7,038 nucleotides of DNA from Pseudomonadota bacterium (lineage in GTDB: Bacteria; Desulfobacterota; Syntrophia; Syntrophales; JADFWA01). A program made the translations under genes and the position numbers. The stretch is from the NCBI GenBank assembly GCA_030610915.1, contig JAUWQS010000085.1, positions 1 to 7,038 of the forward strand, written 5' to 3'. Of the stretch, positions 1 through 6,291 are shown one piece after another. A model generated the notes under the pieces. It made no database searches. It saw only the letters and a program-made list of their open reading frames with translations, and had not been told where the DNA came from. The number at the start of each line of letters is the position of its first letter. Positions within the stretch are counted from its first letter, which is position 1.

Positions 1-801
1 TTGGGCCGGGATTCGACCGGGCCAATCATCTCCGAAACGTTTATCGCAATCATTCCAGTTCCACAGGTCCCATGTGCGCAGTCCCCAGTTAAGCGCCTTG
101 AATCGTTCAAGATCATTCTTACCTTCCAAAGCTAATGACCATACCATCGGCTCAGTCCAACCATACTTTTCAGCCACCTGGGGAACTGTGAAACCTTTCG
201 ATAAATCGGTATTTGGGGATTTTGGCAATTCTGCCTTTTCCCCCAAATGGTTTCTTATAATGTCTCTGGTCTGCCCTAACCTCAGAGCAATTCGCTCTTG
301 TGGAATCCCAAGATAATTCATACGAAATATCTTAAAATATAATTCCATCTGGGTTGCTGCCCGAAGATCGCTTATATAGGAATCAACTGTTTTTCTCGAT
401 CGTCCGATTGCTTTTCCGATTTCGGCAGATGTCAAGCGGGGATTGTTTTGAAACGCCCGCCGGGCCGTCGTTCTTGCTTCATCTTCGGCTAACTGAAGAG
501 GTCCTATCGCTTTTTCAGCCGCATAGAGGAGGGGATCAACACCATCCAGCGTTATAATGTGGACCGGGATTTCTGTTGCTCCGGTCTCCTTATGTGCATG
601 CCAGCGATGGGCCCCGTCAAGAATGCGGTATTTATCATCATATTCCGGATGAATCTGTACTTCGACAGGATCGATCTTGAACCCATCCCGCATGTTTTCA
701 GCAAACATCGAGACGCGTTTTGGATAAACATTGCTTCTCGGATATATTTCCTCATCCAGGATTATTTGTGTAATGGGAACTGTGCAGGCTGTTTTTGTCA
801 T
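1..801 (-). CDS. ParB N-terminal-domain and HTH protein, probable ParB-DNA methyltransferase fusion (3' end outside window)
   Basis: The frame is open from ATG at 801 to the window edge (267 residues, no stop), so the C-terminus is missing. Residues 8-85 look like a ParB/Srx-type N-terminal domain, with the core motif LDGAHRW at 61-67 followed by a helix and IPVHII at 78-83. Three helix-turn-helix-like stretches follow: about 122-147 (LTSAEIGKAIGRSRKTVDSY), 165-186 (IPQERIALRLGQTRDII) and 204-226 (FTVPQVAEKYGWTEPMV). The last visible residues, WNWNDCDKRFGDDWPGRIPAQ in part (247-267), resemble what I remember preceding motif I (DPMAGGG-like) in ParB-methyltransferase fusions, so an N6/N4 DNA methyltransferase domain probably continues off the edge. 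That part is inference. The leader has only a weak ribosome site (GAAAGTG). The frame stays open upstream to another ATG at 870, but that one lies inside a palindromic repeat. It follows the toxin gene in the same direction, separated by a repeat. A plain ParB-like regulator is the alternative. Confidence 0.75.
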   Translation of the reverse strand, partial: MTKTACTVPITQIILDEEIYPRSNVYPKRVSMFAENMRDGFKIDPVEVQIHPEYDDKYRILDGAHRWHAHKETGATEIPVHIITLDGVDPLLYAAEKAIGPLQLAEDEARTTARRAFQNNPRLTSAEIGKAIGRSRKTVDSYISDLRAATQMELYFKIFRMNYLGIPQERIALRLGQTRDIIRNHLGEKAELPKSPNTDLSKGFTVPQVAEKYGWTEPMVWSLALEGKNDLERFKALNWGLRTWDLWNWNDCDKRFGDDWPGRIPAQ

Positions 802-836
802 GATGTCACTTTCTGCAATAATCAGGTTTGACAGGC

Positions 837-955
837 TCGTAAAAAGTCGAAATATGCACAATTTTGTCATTCCCGTGAAAACGGGAATCCAGTCTTTTCA
901 AGTGCTTAGTCCTCTATGGATTCCCGCCTACGCGGGAATGACAGACTTTTTACGA
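837..955. repeat. MITE-like palindromic element, TCGTAAAAAGTC ends with GTCATTCCCG core
   Basis: Perfect 12-bp terminal inverted repeats, TCGTAAAAAGTC at 837-848 and GACTTTTTACGA at 944-955. Inside are two arms, 865-892 and 916-943, that are inverted copies of each other. Each arm is also its own 8-bp hairpin: ATTCCCGT/ACGGGAAT at 869-888 and ATTCCCGC/GCGGGAAT at 920-939. The whole element could fold as a terminal stem carrying two hairpins. It encodes no transposase, so any mobility would be in trans. Translated on the plus strand it gives the VIPVKTGIQ...WIPAYAGMT peptide often mis-annotated as protein. It fills most of the gap 802-1016 between the ParB-like gene and the toxin gene; I see nothing else certain in that gap. 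Confidence 0.9.
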
Positions 956-1016
956 ATGCATCATGTTTAAATTGATGTAAAAGCACCCTCATTCACCCCT
1001 GCAGCGTTGCCGTTTT

Positions 1017-1442
1017 CTACCAGTTTTTCGGCATACCCTCTGCCAGGAGATGTGAAATTCGCTCTTTAGCCAGACATTTATGTGCCTTTTTATCAAAGGT
1101 AAGCCATATTCCCTTCATTTCCCTTGCCAGAGAAGCATAACAGGCATCGTATCCGGTCAAGCCTTTTTTCACAAAGCGGGTGGCCTGATTGGCCAGGTTT
1201 TCGGTCATGGGCTGCCTGAAAATCCCGCCGTTTATAATTGGAAGCATGGCCTTGATGAAAACATCATGGCCCTTCGGATGAACGCGGCACAATACCGCAT
1301 ATACCTCAAAACAAAACAATTCCGGAACGGCAAAATATTCAGGATTATCAATCAAGTTCCGAAGAACGGCATCGGCATTAGAATGACTTTCATTTTTCAG
1401 AAACCAGCGAACAGCTACAGAGGCATCGACAATCCAGATCAT
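1017..1442 (-). CDS. vapC: VapC-like PIN-domain toxin (putative RNase)
   Basis: A 141-residue PIN-domain protein, the usual size for VapC toxins, which are Mg-dependent endoribonucleases (often of tRNA or rRNA). The acidic residues expected in the active site are visible: D6 in IVDASVAVRWF, E46 (or E41) in PELFCFEVYAVL, D99 in GYDACYASLA and D117 in LTFDKKA. The start codon overlaps the antitoxin stop in an ATGA, so translation is coupled to the upstream antitoxin gene, which is normal for type II toxin-antitoxin operons. The stop (TAG) is at 1017-1019. No clear terminator follows; the palindromic element at 837-955 lies downstream. The RNA target cannot be told from sequence. The catalytic residues look intact, so the toxin is probably active. 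Confidence 0.9.
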   Translation of the reverse strand: MIWIVDASVAVRWFLKNESHSNADAVLRNLIDNPEYFAVPELFCFEVYAVLCRVHPKGHDVFIKAMLPIINGGIFRQPMTENLANQATRFVKKGLTGYDACYASLAREMKGIWLTFDKKAHKCLAKERISHLLAEGMPKNW

Positions 1443-1711
1443 TTTCCATAACCCCGCAATTCCCGAAGCACCTGAACGCTGTCTTTTGCATCAAGGCTGT
1501 CGGCCTTCATGCCTTCGATGTTTTCGAGTAGTTGCTTTTTCCGTTCCTCCGCCTGATAATCCAGAAACCTTTTTTTGAATTGTTCCGGGGTAATGAGCAC
1601 TGCCCTGATTTTTCTTCCCTTGCTTACCAGAATCGGTTCGCCTGTTTCGTCAAGCAGGTTCAGAACCTCCCCCAAGTTGTTTCTAATCTTAAGCGCATTT
1701 ACCGTCTTCAT
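1439..1711 (-). CDS. Phd/YefM-family antitoxin
   Basis: A 90-residue protein whose first ~50 residues fit the Phd/YefM DNA-binding fold: MKTVNALKIRNNLGEVLNLL, then ETGEPILVSKGRKIRAVLITPEQF. The charged C-terminal tail (residues 51-90) would be the flexible toxin-binding part. In this family the antitoxin neutralises its partner and represses the operon by binding a palindrome in the promoter. Here the partner is the VapC-like gene directly downstream, with a 4-bp ATGA overlap. The start is well supported by a strong ribosome site, AAAAGGAGG at 1727-1719, seven bases before ATG. A sigma70-like promoter and a palindrome lie just upstream (see 1747-1775). Pairing a Phd/YefM antitoxin with a PIN toxin is common; VapB-type antitoxins (AbrB or RHH) would look different. 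Confidence 0.9.
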   Translation of the reverse strand: MKTVNALKIRNNLGEVLNLLDETGEPILVSKGRKIRAVLITPEQFKKRFLDYQAEERKKQLLENIEGMKADSLDAKDSVQVLRELRGYGK

Positions 1712-1746
1712 GAGAAAGCCTCCTTTTATCCCGGTTTATTATAACC

Positions 1747-1775
1747 AATATATGAGGACATATTACCTATGTCAA
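1747..1775 (-). promoter_or_regulatory. Sigma70-type promoter of the toxin-antitoxin operon with overlapping operator palindrome
   Basis: On the minus strand TTGACA (1775-1770) is followed after exactly 17 bp by TATATT (1752-1747), about 36 bp upstream of the antitoxin start codon; a second TATAAT-like hexamer is at 1743-1738. A perfect palindrome GACATA-N5-TATGTC (1757-1773) overlaps the -35 box and the spacer. That is where a Phd-family antitoxin would be expected to bind for autoregulation. The boxes and the dyad are seen directly; the repressor assignment is inferred. Confidence 0.75.
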
Positions 1776-1839
1776 GTGTATATATGTATGGGAACAAGTA
1801 TCTGAACATAGAAGTTGAGTTAGTTAATTATTGACACAT

Positions 1840-1956
1840 TCGTAAAAAGTCTGAAAAACACTCTTTTGTCATTCTGAGCGATAGCGAAGAATCTGATATC
1901 ATTGAGATTCTTCGTCGCTCCGCTCCTCAGAATGACACTATGTGAACTTTTTACGA
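1840..1956. repeat. MITE-like palindromic element, TCGTAAAAAGT ends with GTCATTCTGAG core
   Basis: Terminal inverted repeats TCGTAAAAAGT (1840-1850) and ACTTTTTACGA (1946-1956) match the ends of the element at 837-955. The inner arms are different: GTCATTCTGAGCG... at 1868-1894 and its inverted partner ending ...CAGAATGAC at 1905-1936. No coding capacity. It takes up much of the 306-bp gap between the antitoxin start (1711) and the end of the restriction-modification gene (2018). Confidence 0.88.
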
Positions 1957-1977
1957 GTCCATCACTTATTGATGGAC
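1957..1977. repeat. Short perfect hairpin next to the 1840-1956 element
   Basis: GTCCATCA (1957-1964) and TGATGGAC (1970-1977) form an 8-bp stem with a 5-base loop. It sits 40 bp downstream of the restriction-modification gene stop and directly abuts the palindromic element. No T-run follows on either strand, so it is not a standard intrinsic terminator. Related bases (TGATGCA, TGACACA) flank the other TCGTAAAAAG ends, so it is probably an outer extension of the repeat's end. Confidence 0.6.
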
Positions 1978-2017
1978 GTCCCCGCATTTCCCTAAGAGAC
2001 TTATGCTCACCTGTGAT

Positions 2018-4906
2018 TTATGATCCCTCAACAATCTTGATCTCGTCTTCCGTCAATTCATATAATTCATAAACCAGCCGGTCGATTTGTTGATCTGTGG
2101 TTTCAATCCGGCGCTGGAGGACGGTTTTTGTCTGGGGCTCCCTGGCTTCGGCCAGTTGTTTGTTGAGATCAAGCATACGTTCGACGAATTCAACTATCCG
2201 GTCGTGGCGGGTCTTGTCGACGGGGTCGGAGAAGTCGATGGTGCGGATGGGGAGTTTCTCTACGTGATGTTTTTTTATTTCAGCTAATGCTTCCCCTTTT
2301 TCAGGATTTACTAAGGAGTAAGCAAAGTCTATCAATACAGAATTCATTATTCCGAGAATATAACGAAGGTCGTAGTTCATATCACGAGGCAGAAGAATAT
2401 GTAAATTGTTCCGTGCAATAAAACCTTTTTCAATAAGAGTTGCGATAATAGAATCACCGGTCTGTCGAACCATAATTTTCAATGGTGCATCAAATATAGC
2501 AGGATCACGAGGTGCAGCAAGCCAAGGCCCGTATAGAATCCAATAATTATACTTCCAAAGATTTTCATAACGACGGATAAGGCTCCCGCGCAAGAGTGGT
2601 GACCATGTCGGGGCGGGCTTAGTTCCTTCTCGAACATACGGTTTTTCTTTCATTATCTGCTCAGTCTGAGGCGGTTTCCCCTTTCCTTTCTCAAATGGCT
2701 TGGTGCCGTTGTATACCTTGCAAATTTGCAACAACGGGGATGATCTATCTTGAACCTTGCGAAATAGTTTTTGTTCCTCAATAGGCGCGACAATATTTAT
2801 CGGATCACCAGTACGAAGAATATATTGCCAAGGTAAAGTATGGCTCAGAGTAATCTCACCTCTGCACCGGATATCAACAGAAAGATTCCCGTCTTTCAGG
2901 GTATCAGTGCTAACCTTTTGGAAGATAAGAACATGAGTGTCAACAACAGCCCTAAAGACTTTGTCAGGTAAATGCAGAATGCGCAACCAGTTATAATGTG
3001 TCGTTAAATACTGCCTTATTCGCCGAAAGGTTACTGACTGTAACCAAGTATTGGACACAATAATCCCAATCTGCCCATGACTTTTCAAGAAATGTTCATA
3101 TCGCTCAAAAAATAGTAAGTAAATGTCCTTCTGGTAGTCTTGATATTGATATTGCTTTGAAAAATACTCTTGTTGTATGGTCGGTATCATATAACCATAC
3201 GGCGGATTCCCAATCACCGCATCAAATCCCCCCGCCTGCATGATTTCGGAAAATTCAGCTTCCCAGTCAAAGGCATTGACGCGGTACATCTCTTCTTCAT
3301 CCAGGAGACTCATCTGCTGTCCCTCGTAAAAATCGGGGCCGATAAGGGAATTGCCGCACTTGATATTGTTTCCCAGATCGGGCAGGGCGCGTTCCTGAAA
3401 CAGGGCAAGCTGTTTTCCGATGGTTTCGGCATTTTCGTCTTCCAGCACCTTGAGAAGAAGTGAAAGTTTTGTTACCTCCACGGCCTGAGCGTCAATGTCC
3501 ACGCCATAGATGTTGTTGAGAAGAATGCGCTTTCGTTCATCGGTGGTAAGCCGCCAGCCACCGCCGGGTCCCTGATAGAGACAAGGCTTGCGCCCTTTGG
3601 CCCATCTCTCCGGGTCATCGGCTATGTATTTATCCCGGTGCCAGTCGAGGAGATACTGATATGCGCCGATCAAAAAAGAACCGGAGCCGCATGCCGGATC
3701 GAGGATTTTCAGTTTGCTTGCCGCCCCTCGCGGGCCCGGTTTTTTGCCCTCAATCAGCTTGCCGACGGTCTGTTTCACGATGTAATCGACAATGTAGGTT
3801 GGAGTATAGTAAACGCCTCCTGCCTTTTTGACCTCCGGTTTATCTTCAACGACGGCCCGGTTACCGGATGTAAGACGGATTACCTTTCCCAGAAACCGTT
3901 CATAGACCTGCCCTAAAATATCTGCCGGAAGGACGGAAAATTCATACGGGCTGTCCGGGTAATAGAGATTTCTGAAAATATCCTTGAGGGCTTTGTCGTC
4001 AATTGTGAGATCAAGTGTAAGGTCATCGTGGGGAGATGTGCGGTCCTTTTCCTTCCTGAAGTGAAAAAGGCCGGAGTTATAACGATCATCGGCCTGCTGA
4101 AATATCTGGCAGAGTCGCCGGTAGGTCTGTGTGCCGTTTCTCAGAGACATGAGCCTGCCGTATGGTTCGATGCCCCTGTCTTCACAGATGCGGAGAAAAA
4201 TTAGACGATCAATGGTACGCTGGACGGAAAAATTCAGTTCGCGTTTTTTCAGACCGGGATTCCGCAGGGCAATATTACGGGCCAATAGTTCACGCCACCG
4301 ATCAATTTCTTCAAGGAATGCGGTATCGACCCCGGTGGTTCCCCGTTTAGCTTTGCTTGACTCGACATATCTGTCAAACGAACCTTTGAGCACCGCTTCG
4401 CGAGAGAAAATAGATGCAATCTCATCCCACCGGTCGATATAATCAGTGTACGCCAGATAGAAGGTTCGTGCTGTGGATGCCTTATCAGTTTTGACCGGTT
4501 TTATCCGGCAGTCATAAACGGCGAATTCCTCAAAATCCGTCAGGATACTGAGGGGCAGTTTGGCTGACCAGGCGTAACGGCGAAGCTGGTAGGCCGGACT
4601 GATATCTTCCCTGATATTGACGGCCGGTTTCTTTGCTTCGAGGAAGAATTTGCGCGCCCCGCCGATGCGAAAGCAGTAATCGGGGGCCTTTACGGCGCTG
4701 CCTACTTTGATCGCATCCTCATGGATTACATCCTTGTAAGCCTCCGCATAGCCCTGCCTGTTGTAAACATCCCACCCGAGGGCGTTGAAGAATGGGTTGA
4801 TAAATTCCTGTCGAACCTGAGCCTCATTGTACCGGCATGACCGATAGGTATCAAGATTGCGGTCAAAACGCTCAATAAGTTCATGTATTTCTTCGGGAGC
4901 CGACAT
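2018..4906 (-). CDS. Type IIG restriction-modification enzyme (nuclease, N6-adenine methyltransferase and specificity in one chain)
   Basis: A 962-residue cytoplasmic protein that should both methylate and cut a specific DNA site. Residues 1-135 form an HsdR-N-like nuclease domain: E34 in QEFINPFFNALGWD, D76 in APDY and E90-A-K92 in FFLEAKKP give a complete PD-(D/E)xK site. A helical linker follows (about 195-345). The gamma-type methyltransferase core has motif X GGVYYTPT (363-370), motif I DPACGSGSF (403-411), motif II around GVDID (468-472) and catalytic NPPY (567-570), which means N6-adenine methylation. Residues ~650-890 should be the target-recognition region and 900-950 a coiled-coil tail. 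Length is close to Eco57I-type enzymes (about 1000 residues). The start is set by AAGGTGG (4920-4914) seven bases before ATG. No separate R, M or S gene lies beside it. A solitary methylase with a dead nuclease is less likely because all nuclease residues are present. The recognition site cannot be read from sequence. Confidence 0.9.
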   Translation of the reverse strand: MSAPEEIHELIERFDRNLDTYRSCRYNEAQVRQEFINPFFNALGWDVYNRQGYAEAYKDVIHEDAIKVGSAVKAPDYCFRIGGARKFFLEAKKPAVNIREDISPAYQLRRYAWSAKLPLSILTDFEEFAVYDCRIKPVKTDKASTARTFYLAYTDYIDRWDEIASIFSREAVLKGSFDRYVESSKAKRGTTGVDTAFLEEIDRWRELLARNIALRNPGLKKRELNFSVQRTIDRLIFLRICEDRGIEPYGRLMSLRNGTQTYRRLCQIFQQADDRYNSGLFHFRKEKDRTSPHDDLTLDLTIDDKALKDIFRNLYYPDSPYEFSVLPADILGQVYERFLGKVIRLTSGNRAVVEDKPEVKKAGGVYYTPTYIVDYIVKQTVGKLIEGKKPGPRGAASKLKILDPACGSGSFLIGAYQYLLDWHRDKYIADDPERWAKGRKPCLYQGPGGGWRLTTDERKRILLNNIYGVDIDAQAVEVTKLSLLLKVLEDENAETIGKQLALFQERALPDLGNNIKCGNSLIGPDFYEGQQMSLLDEEEMYRVNAFDWEAEFSEIMQAGGFDAVIGNPPYGYMIPTIQQEYFSKQYQYQDYQKDIYLLFFERYEHFLKSHGQIGIIVSNTWLQSVTFRRIRQYLTTHYNWLRILHLPDKVFRAVVDTHVLIFQKVSTDTLKDGNLSVDIRCRGEITLSHTLPWQYILRTGDPINIVAPIEEQKLFRKVQDRSSPLLQICKVYNGTKPFEKGKGKPPQTEQIMKEKPYVREGTKPAPTWSPLLRGSLIRRYENLWKYNYWILYGPWLAAPRDPAIFDAPLKIMVRQTGDSIIATLIEKGFIARNNLHILLPRDMNYDLRYILGIMNSVLIDFAYSLVNPEKGEALAEIKKHHVEKLPIRTIDFSDPVDKTRHDRIVEFVERMLDLNKQLAEAREPQTKTVLQRRIETTDQQIDRLVYELYELTEDEIKIVEGS

Positions 4907-4929
4907 CGTTTACCCACCTTGATTCCGAA

Positions 4930-4959
4930 TAAATACAGGGAGGGTAACAGCCTTGTCAA
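4930..4959 (-). promoter_or_regulatory. Sigma70-type promoter of the restriction-modification gene
   Basis: On the minus strand TTGACA (4959-4954) is followed after 18 bp by TATTTA (4935-4930). The -10 box lies 23 bp upstream of the ATG at 4906, giving a very short leader that begins just before the ribosome site at 4920-4914. No repressor (C-protein) gene or obvious control palindrome is visible near it. Confidence 0.55.
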
Positions 4960-5003
4960 TATATTTGTACCTTCTCAATAAAGTCGGGTAAAATTAAAAA
5001 CTG

Positions 5004-5156
5004 TTGAAATTAGAAATTAGAAATTTGGCCTTCATGCTTTTGTACTGTCAGCTCGTAAACTCGTTTCATCTCTGCCTGTGCGTGCCCCTGTCTGCCGTGC
5101 CGGCACAGGCAGGCGCACGCAGACAGGTCTCCCAAATTTCTAATTTCCAATTTCAA
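5004..5156. repeat. Palindromic element with 25-bp terminal inverted repeats and GC-rich interleaved core
   Basis: The ends 5004-5028 and 5132-5156 are inverted copies with a single mismatch in 25 bp; the left end is built from the heptamer GAAATTA repeated almost three times. The interior (5072-5127) is GC-rich with several inverted pairs: CTGCCTGTGC (5072-5081) with GCACAGGCAG (5103-5112), CCTGTCTGC (5087-5095) with GCAGACAGG (5119-5127), and the self-palindrome GTGCCGGCAC (5097-5106). I see no convincing gene here. The element lies in the divergent gap between the restriction-modification promoter and the pstS promoter, and may partly insulate them. Confidence 0.85.
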
Positions 5157-5185
5157 GCCGTGAACGGCTACGAATCTTCATATTA

Positions 5186-5230
5186 TCTTAATCAAACTGT
5201 AATCAAATTGTAACATTTGAGTTGTATTTT
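5186..5230 (+). promoter_or_regulatory. Candidate Pho box and -10 box of pstS
   Basis: CTGTAAT (5197-5203), a CAAA spacer, and TTGTAAC (5208-5214) reproduce the PhoB-binding arrangement of 7-bp direct repeats on an 11-bp period (consensus CTGTCAT-N4-CTGTCAT). A weaker third unit, TCTTAAT plus CAAA, lies 11 bp upstream at 5186-5196. TATTTT (5225-5230) begins 10 bp after the last repeat, the spacing expected when PhoB replaces the -35 box. This predicts induction under phosphate limitation through PhoR-PhoB. The regulator is not in the window. Confidence 0.7.
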
Positions 5231-5272
5231 CCCCCCATAGAAGTCGAAAATCAAAATAGAGGAGGATAAGAG

Positions 5273-6094
5273 ATGTTTAGAGTGATGAGAGTTTTTGTAT
5301 TAAGTTTGTTGTGTTTAATGCCGGCTGGCGTAAACGGCGCCTTTGCGGGTGATACCATTGTCATCAAGGGTTCAACGACGGTTCTTCCTGTGGCGCAGGC
5401 GGCGGCCGAGGTTTACATGCAGAACCATTCAGATGTTAATATCTCCCTGTCCGGCGGCGGTTCGGGCAACGGTATCAAGGCCATGATAGACAGGTCTACC
5501 GATATCGCGAATGCTTCCCGTTTTCTGAAGGATAAGGAGATAAAACTTGCCATGGACAAAGGTGTCTTGCCTGTTCCCCATCGTATCGCTATCGACGCCA
5601 TTTGTCCGATTGTTCATCCGGACAATCCCGTGAACGATCTCGCCATTGAACAGATGAGCCTCATCTATCAGGGAAAGATCGGGAACTGGAAAGAGGTCGG
5701 CGGAAAAGATATGAAGATTGTTGTGGTATCGAGAGACACCAGTTCAGGCACCTATGAGGTCTGGGAAAAGAAGGTTCTCCACAAGGCCAGGGTGACATCC
5801 AGAGCACAGATGCAGGCATCCAACGGGGCGGTTGTTCAGACCGTTTCTAAGAACAGGTATGCCATAGGATATATCGGGCTTGGCTATCTGAACCGCAGCG
5901 TCAAGGCATTAAAGGTGAACGGGATAGAGGCCTCTGTCCAGACTTCCTTGTCCGGGACATACCCCATTGCAAGACCACTTTTCATGTTCACCGACGGCTG
6001 GCCAAAAGGGGCGGTTGCCGATTTCATCAATTTTGTGGTGAGTCCAAAAGGACAGGTGATTGTCGAAAAAGAGGGTTATATTCCGCTGTATTAG
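5273..6094 (+). CDS. pstS: PstS-type periplasmic phosphate-binding protein
   Basis: A 273-residue substrate-binding protein of the phosphate ABC transporter. Residues 1-25 are a Sec signal peptide (basic start, hydrophobic VFVLSLLCLMPAGV, cleavage expected after AFA at 23-25), so it should act in the periplasm. Phosphate-binding motifs are visible: GSTT (33-36), GGGSG (61-65), SRDTSSGTYEVW (153-164), SNGAVV (183-188) and GYIGLGY (199-205). The size fits the shorter PstS_2-like group, not E. coli PstS (about 346 residues). The start is fixed by GAGGAGG (5259-5265) seven bases ahead of ATG, and the Pho box upstream fits phosphate-starvation control. In many genomes pstC, pstA, pstB and phoU follow; here a repeat-rich gap and unrelated genes do, so the permease must be elsewhere. 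No clear terminator follows the stop. Confidence 0.93.
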   Translation: MFRVMRVFVLSLLCLMPAGVNGAFAGDTIVIKGSTTVLPVAQAAAEVYMQNHSDVNISLSGGGSGNGIKAMIDRSTDIANASRFLKDKEIKLAMDKGVLPVPHRIAIDAICPIVHPDNPVNDLAIEQMSLIYQGKIGNWKEVGGKDMKIVVVSRDTSSGTYEVWEKKVLHKARVTSRAQMQASNGAVVQTVSKNRYAIGYIGLGYLNRSVKALKVNGIEASVQTSLSGTYPIARPLFMFTDGWPKGAVADFINFVVSPKGQVIVEKEGYIPLY

Positions 6095-6210
6095 AACAAG
6101 GTAAAAGGCTGGTAACTGCTCAGGTTCAAAGTTCAGGGGTTCACTGTTGATAGATTTTAACCATTGAACGTATCAGCTCAATGAATAGCGAAAGGCATAT
6201 GGCAGAAGCA
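6095..6210. other. Non-coding gap after pstS with short GTTCA repeats
   Basis: GTTCA occurs three times (6124-6128, 6131-6135, 6139-6143) and the inverse TTGAAC once (6164-6169). I see no gene, no T-tailed hairpin and no convincing promoter in this stretch. The GTTCA copies may be a worn-down repeat. Confidence 0.4.
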
Positions 6211-6291
6211 TGTAGCGGAAGGCTTCAGCCTTCCATGTGCTTCAGTCATACTGTGTTACGTGAATATGGAGACCTGAAGGTCTCCGCTACA
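6211..6291. repeat. Hybrid palindromic repeat with TGTAGCGGA/TCCGCTACA ends
   Basis: The ends TGTAGCGGA (6211-6219) and TCCGCTACA (6283-6291) are perfect inverted repeats. Within them are two different perfect hairpins: GGAAGGCTTCAGCCTTCC (6217-6234) and GGAGACCTGAAGGTCTCC (6268-6285). Each would normally be the centre of its own TGTAGCGGA...TCCGCTACA unit, so this copy looks like a fusion of two variants with the middle lost. GAAGCA (6205-6210) and TGCTTC (6238-6243) extend the first hairpin. The rest of the gap up to 6399 shows no clear gene. Confidence 0.8.

Noticed and set aside
74..831. Several plus- and minus-strand open frames of 67-90 codons
   Set aside because: They are shadows of the 267-codon ParB-like frame on the minus strand, which has family motifs; the others have none.
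865..943. CRISPR-like pair of short palindromic repeats
   Set aside because: Only two inverted arms, no regular spacer array and no cas genes; it is a palindromic interspersed element.
731..970. Plus-strand open frame with VIPVKTGIQ and WIPAYAGMT peptides
   Set aside because: This is the translated palindromic repeat at 837-955 and lies partly opposite the ParB-like gene; it is a well-known spurious protein.
1957..1977. Intrinsic terminator of the restriction-modification gene
   Set aside because: The stem is only 8 bp and AT/GC mixed, and no T-run follows on the transcribed side.
5157..5168. GCCGT-GA-ACGGC mini-hairpin
   Set aside because: A 5-bp stem with a 2-base loop is too short to claim a function.
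5004..5213. 69-codon open frame in the divergent intergenic region
   Set aside because: It consists almost entirely of the palindromic element, has no ribosome site and shows no protein family features.
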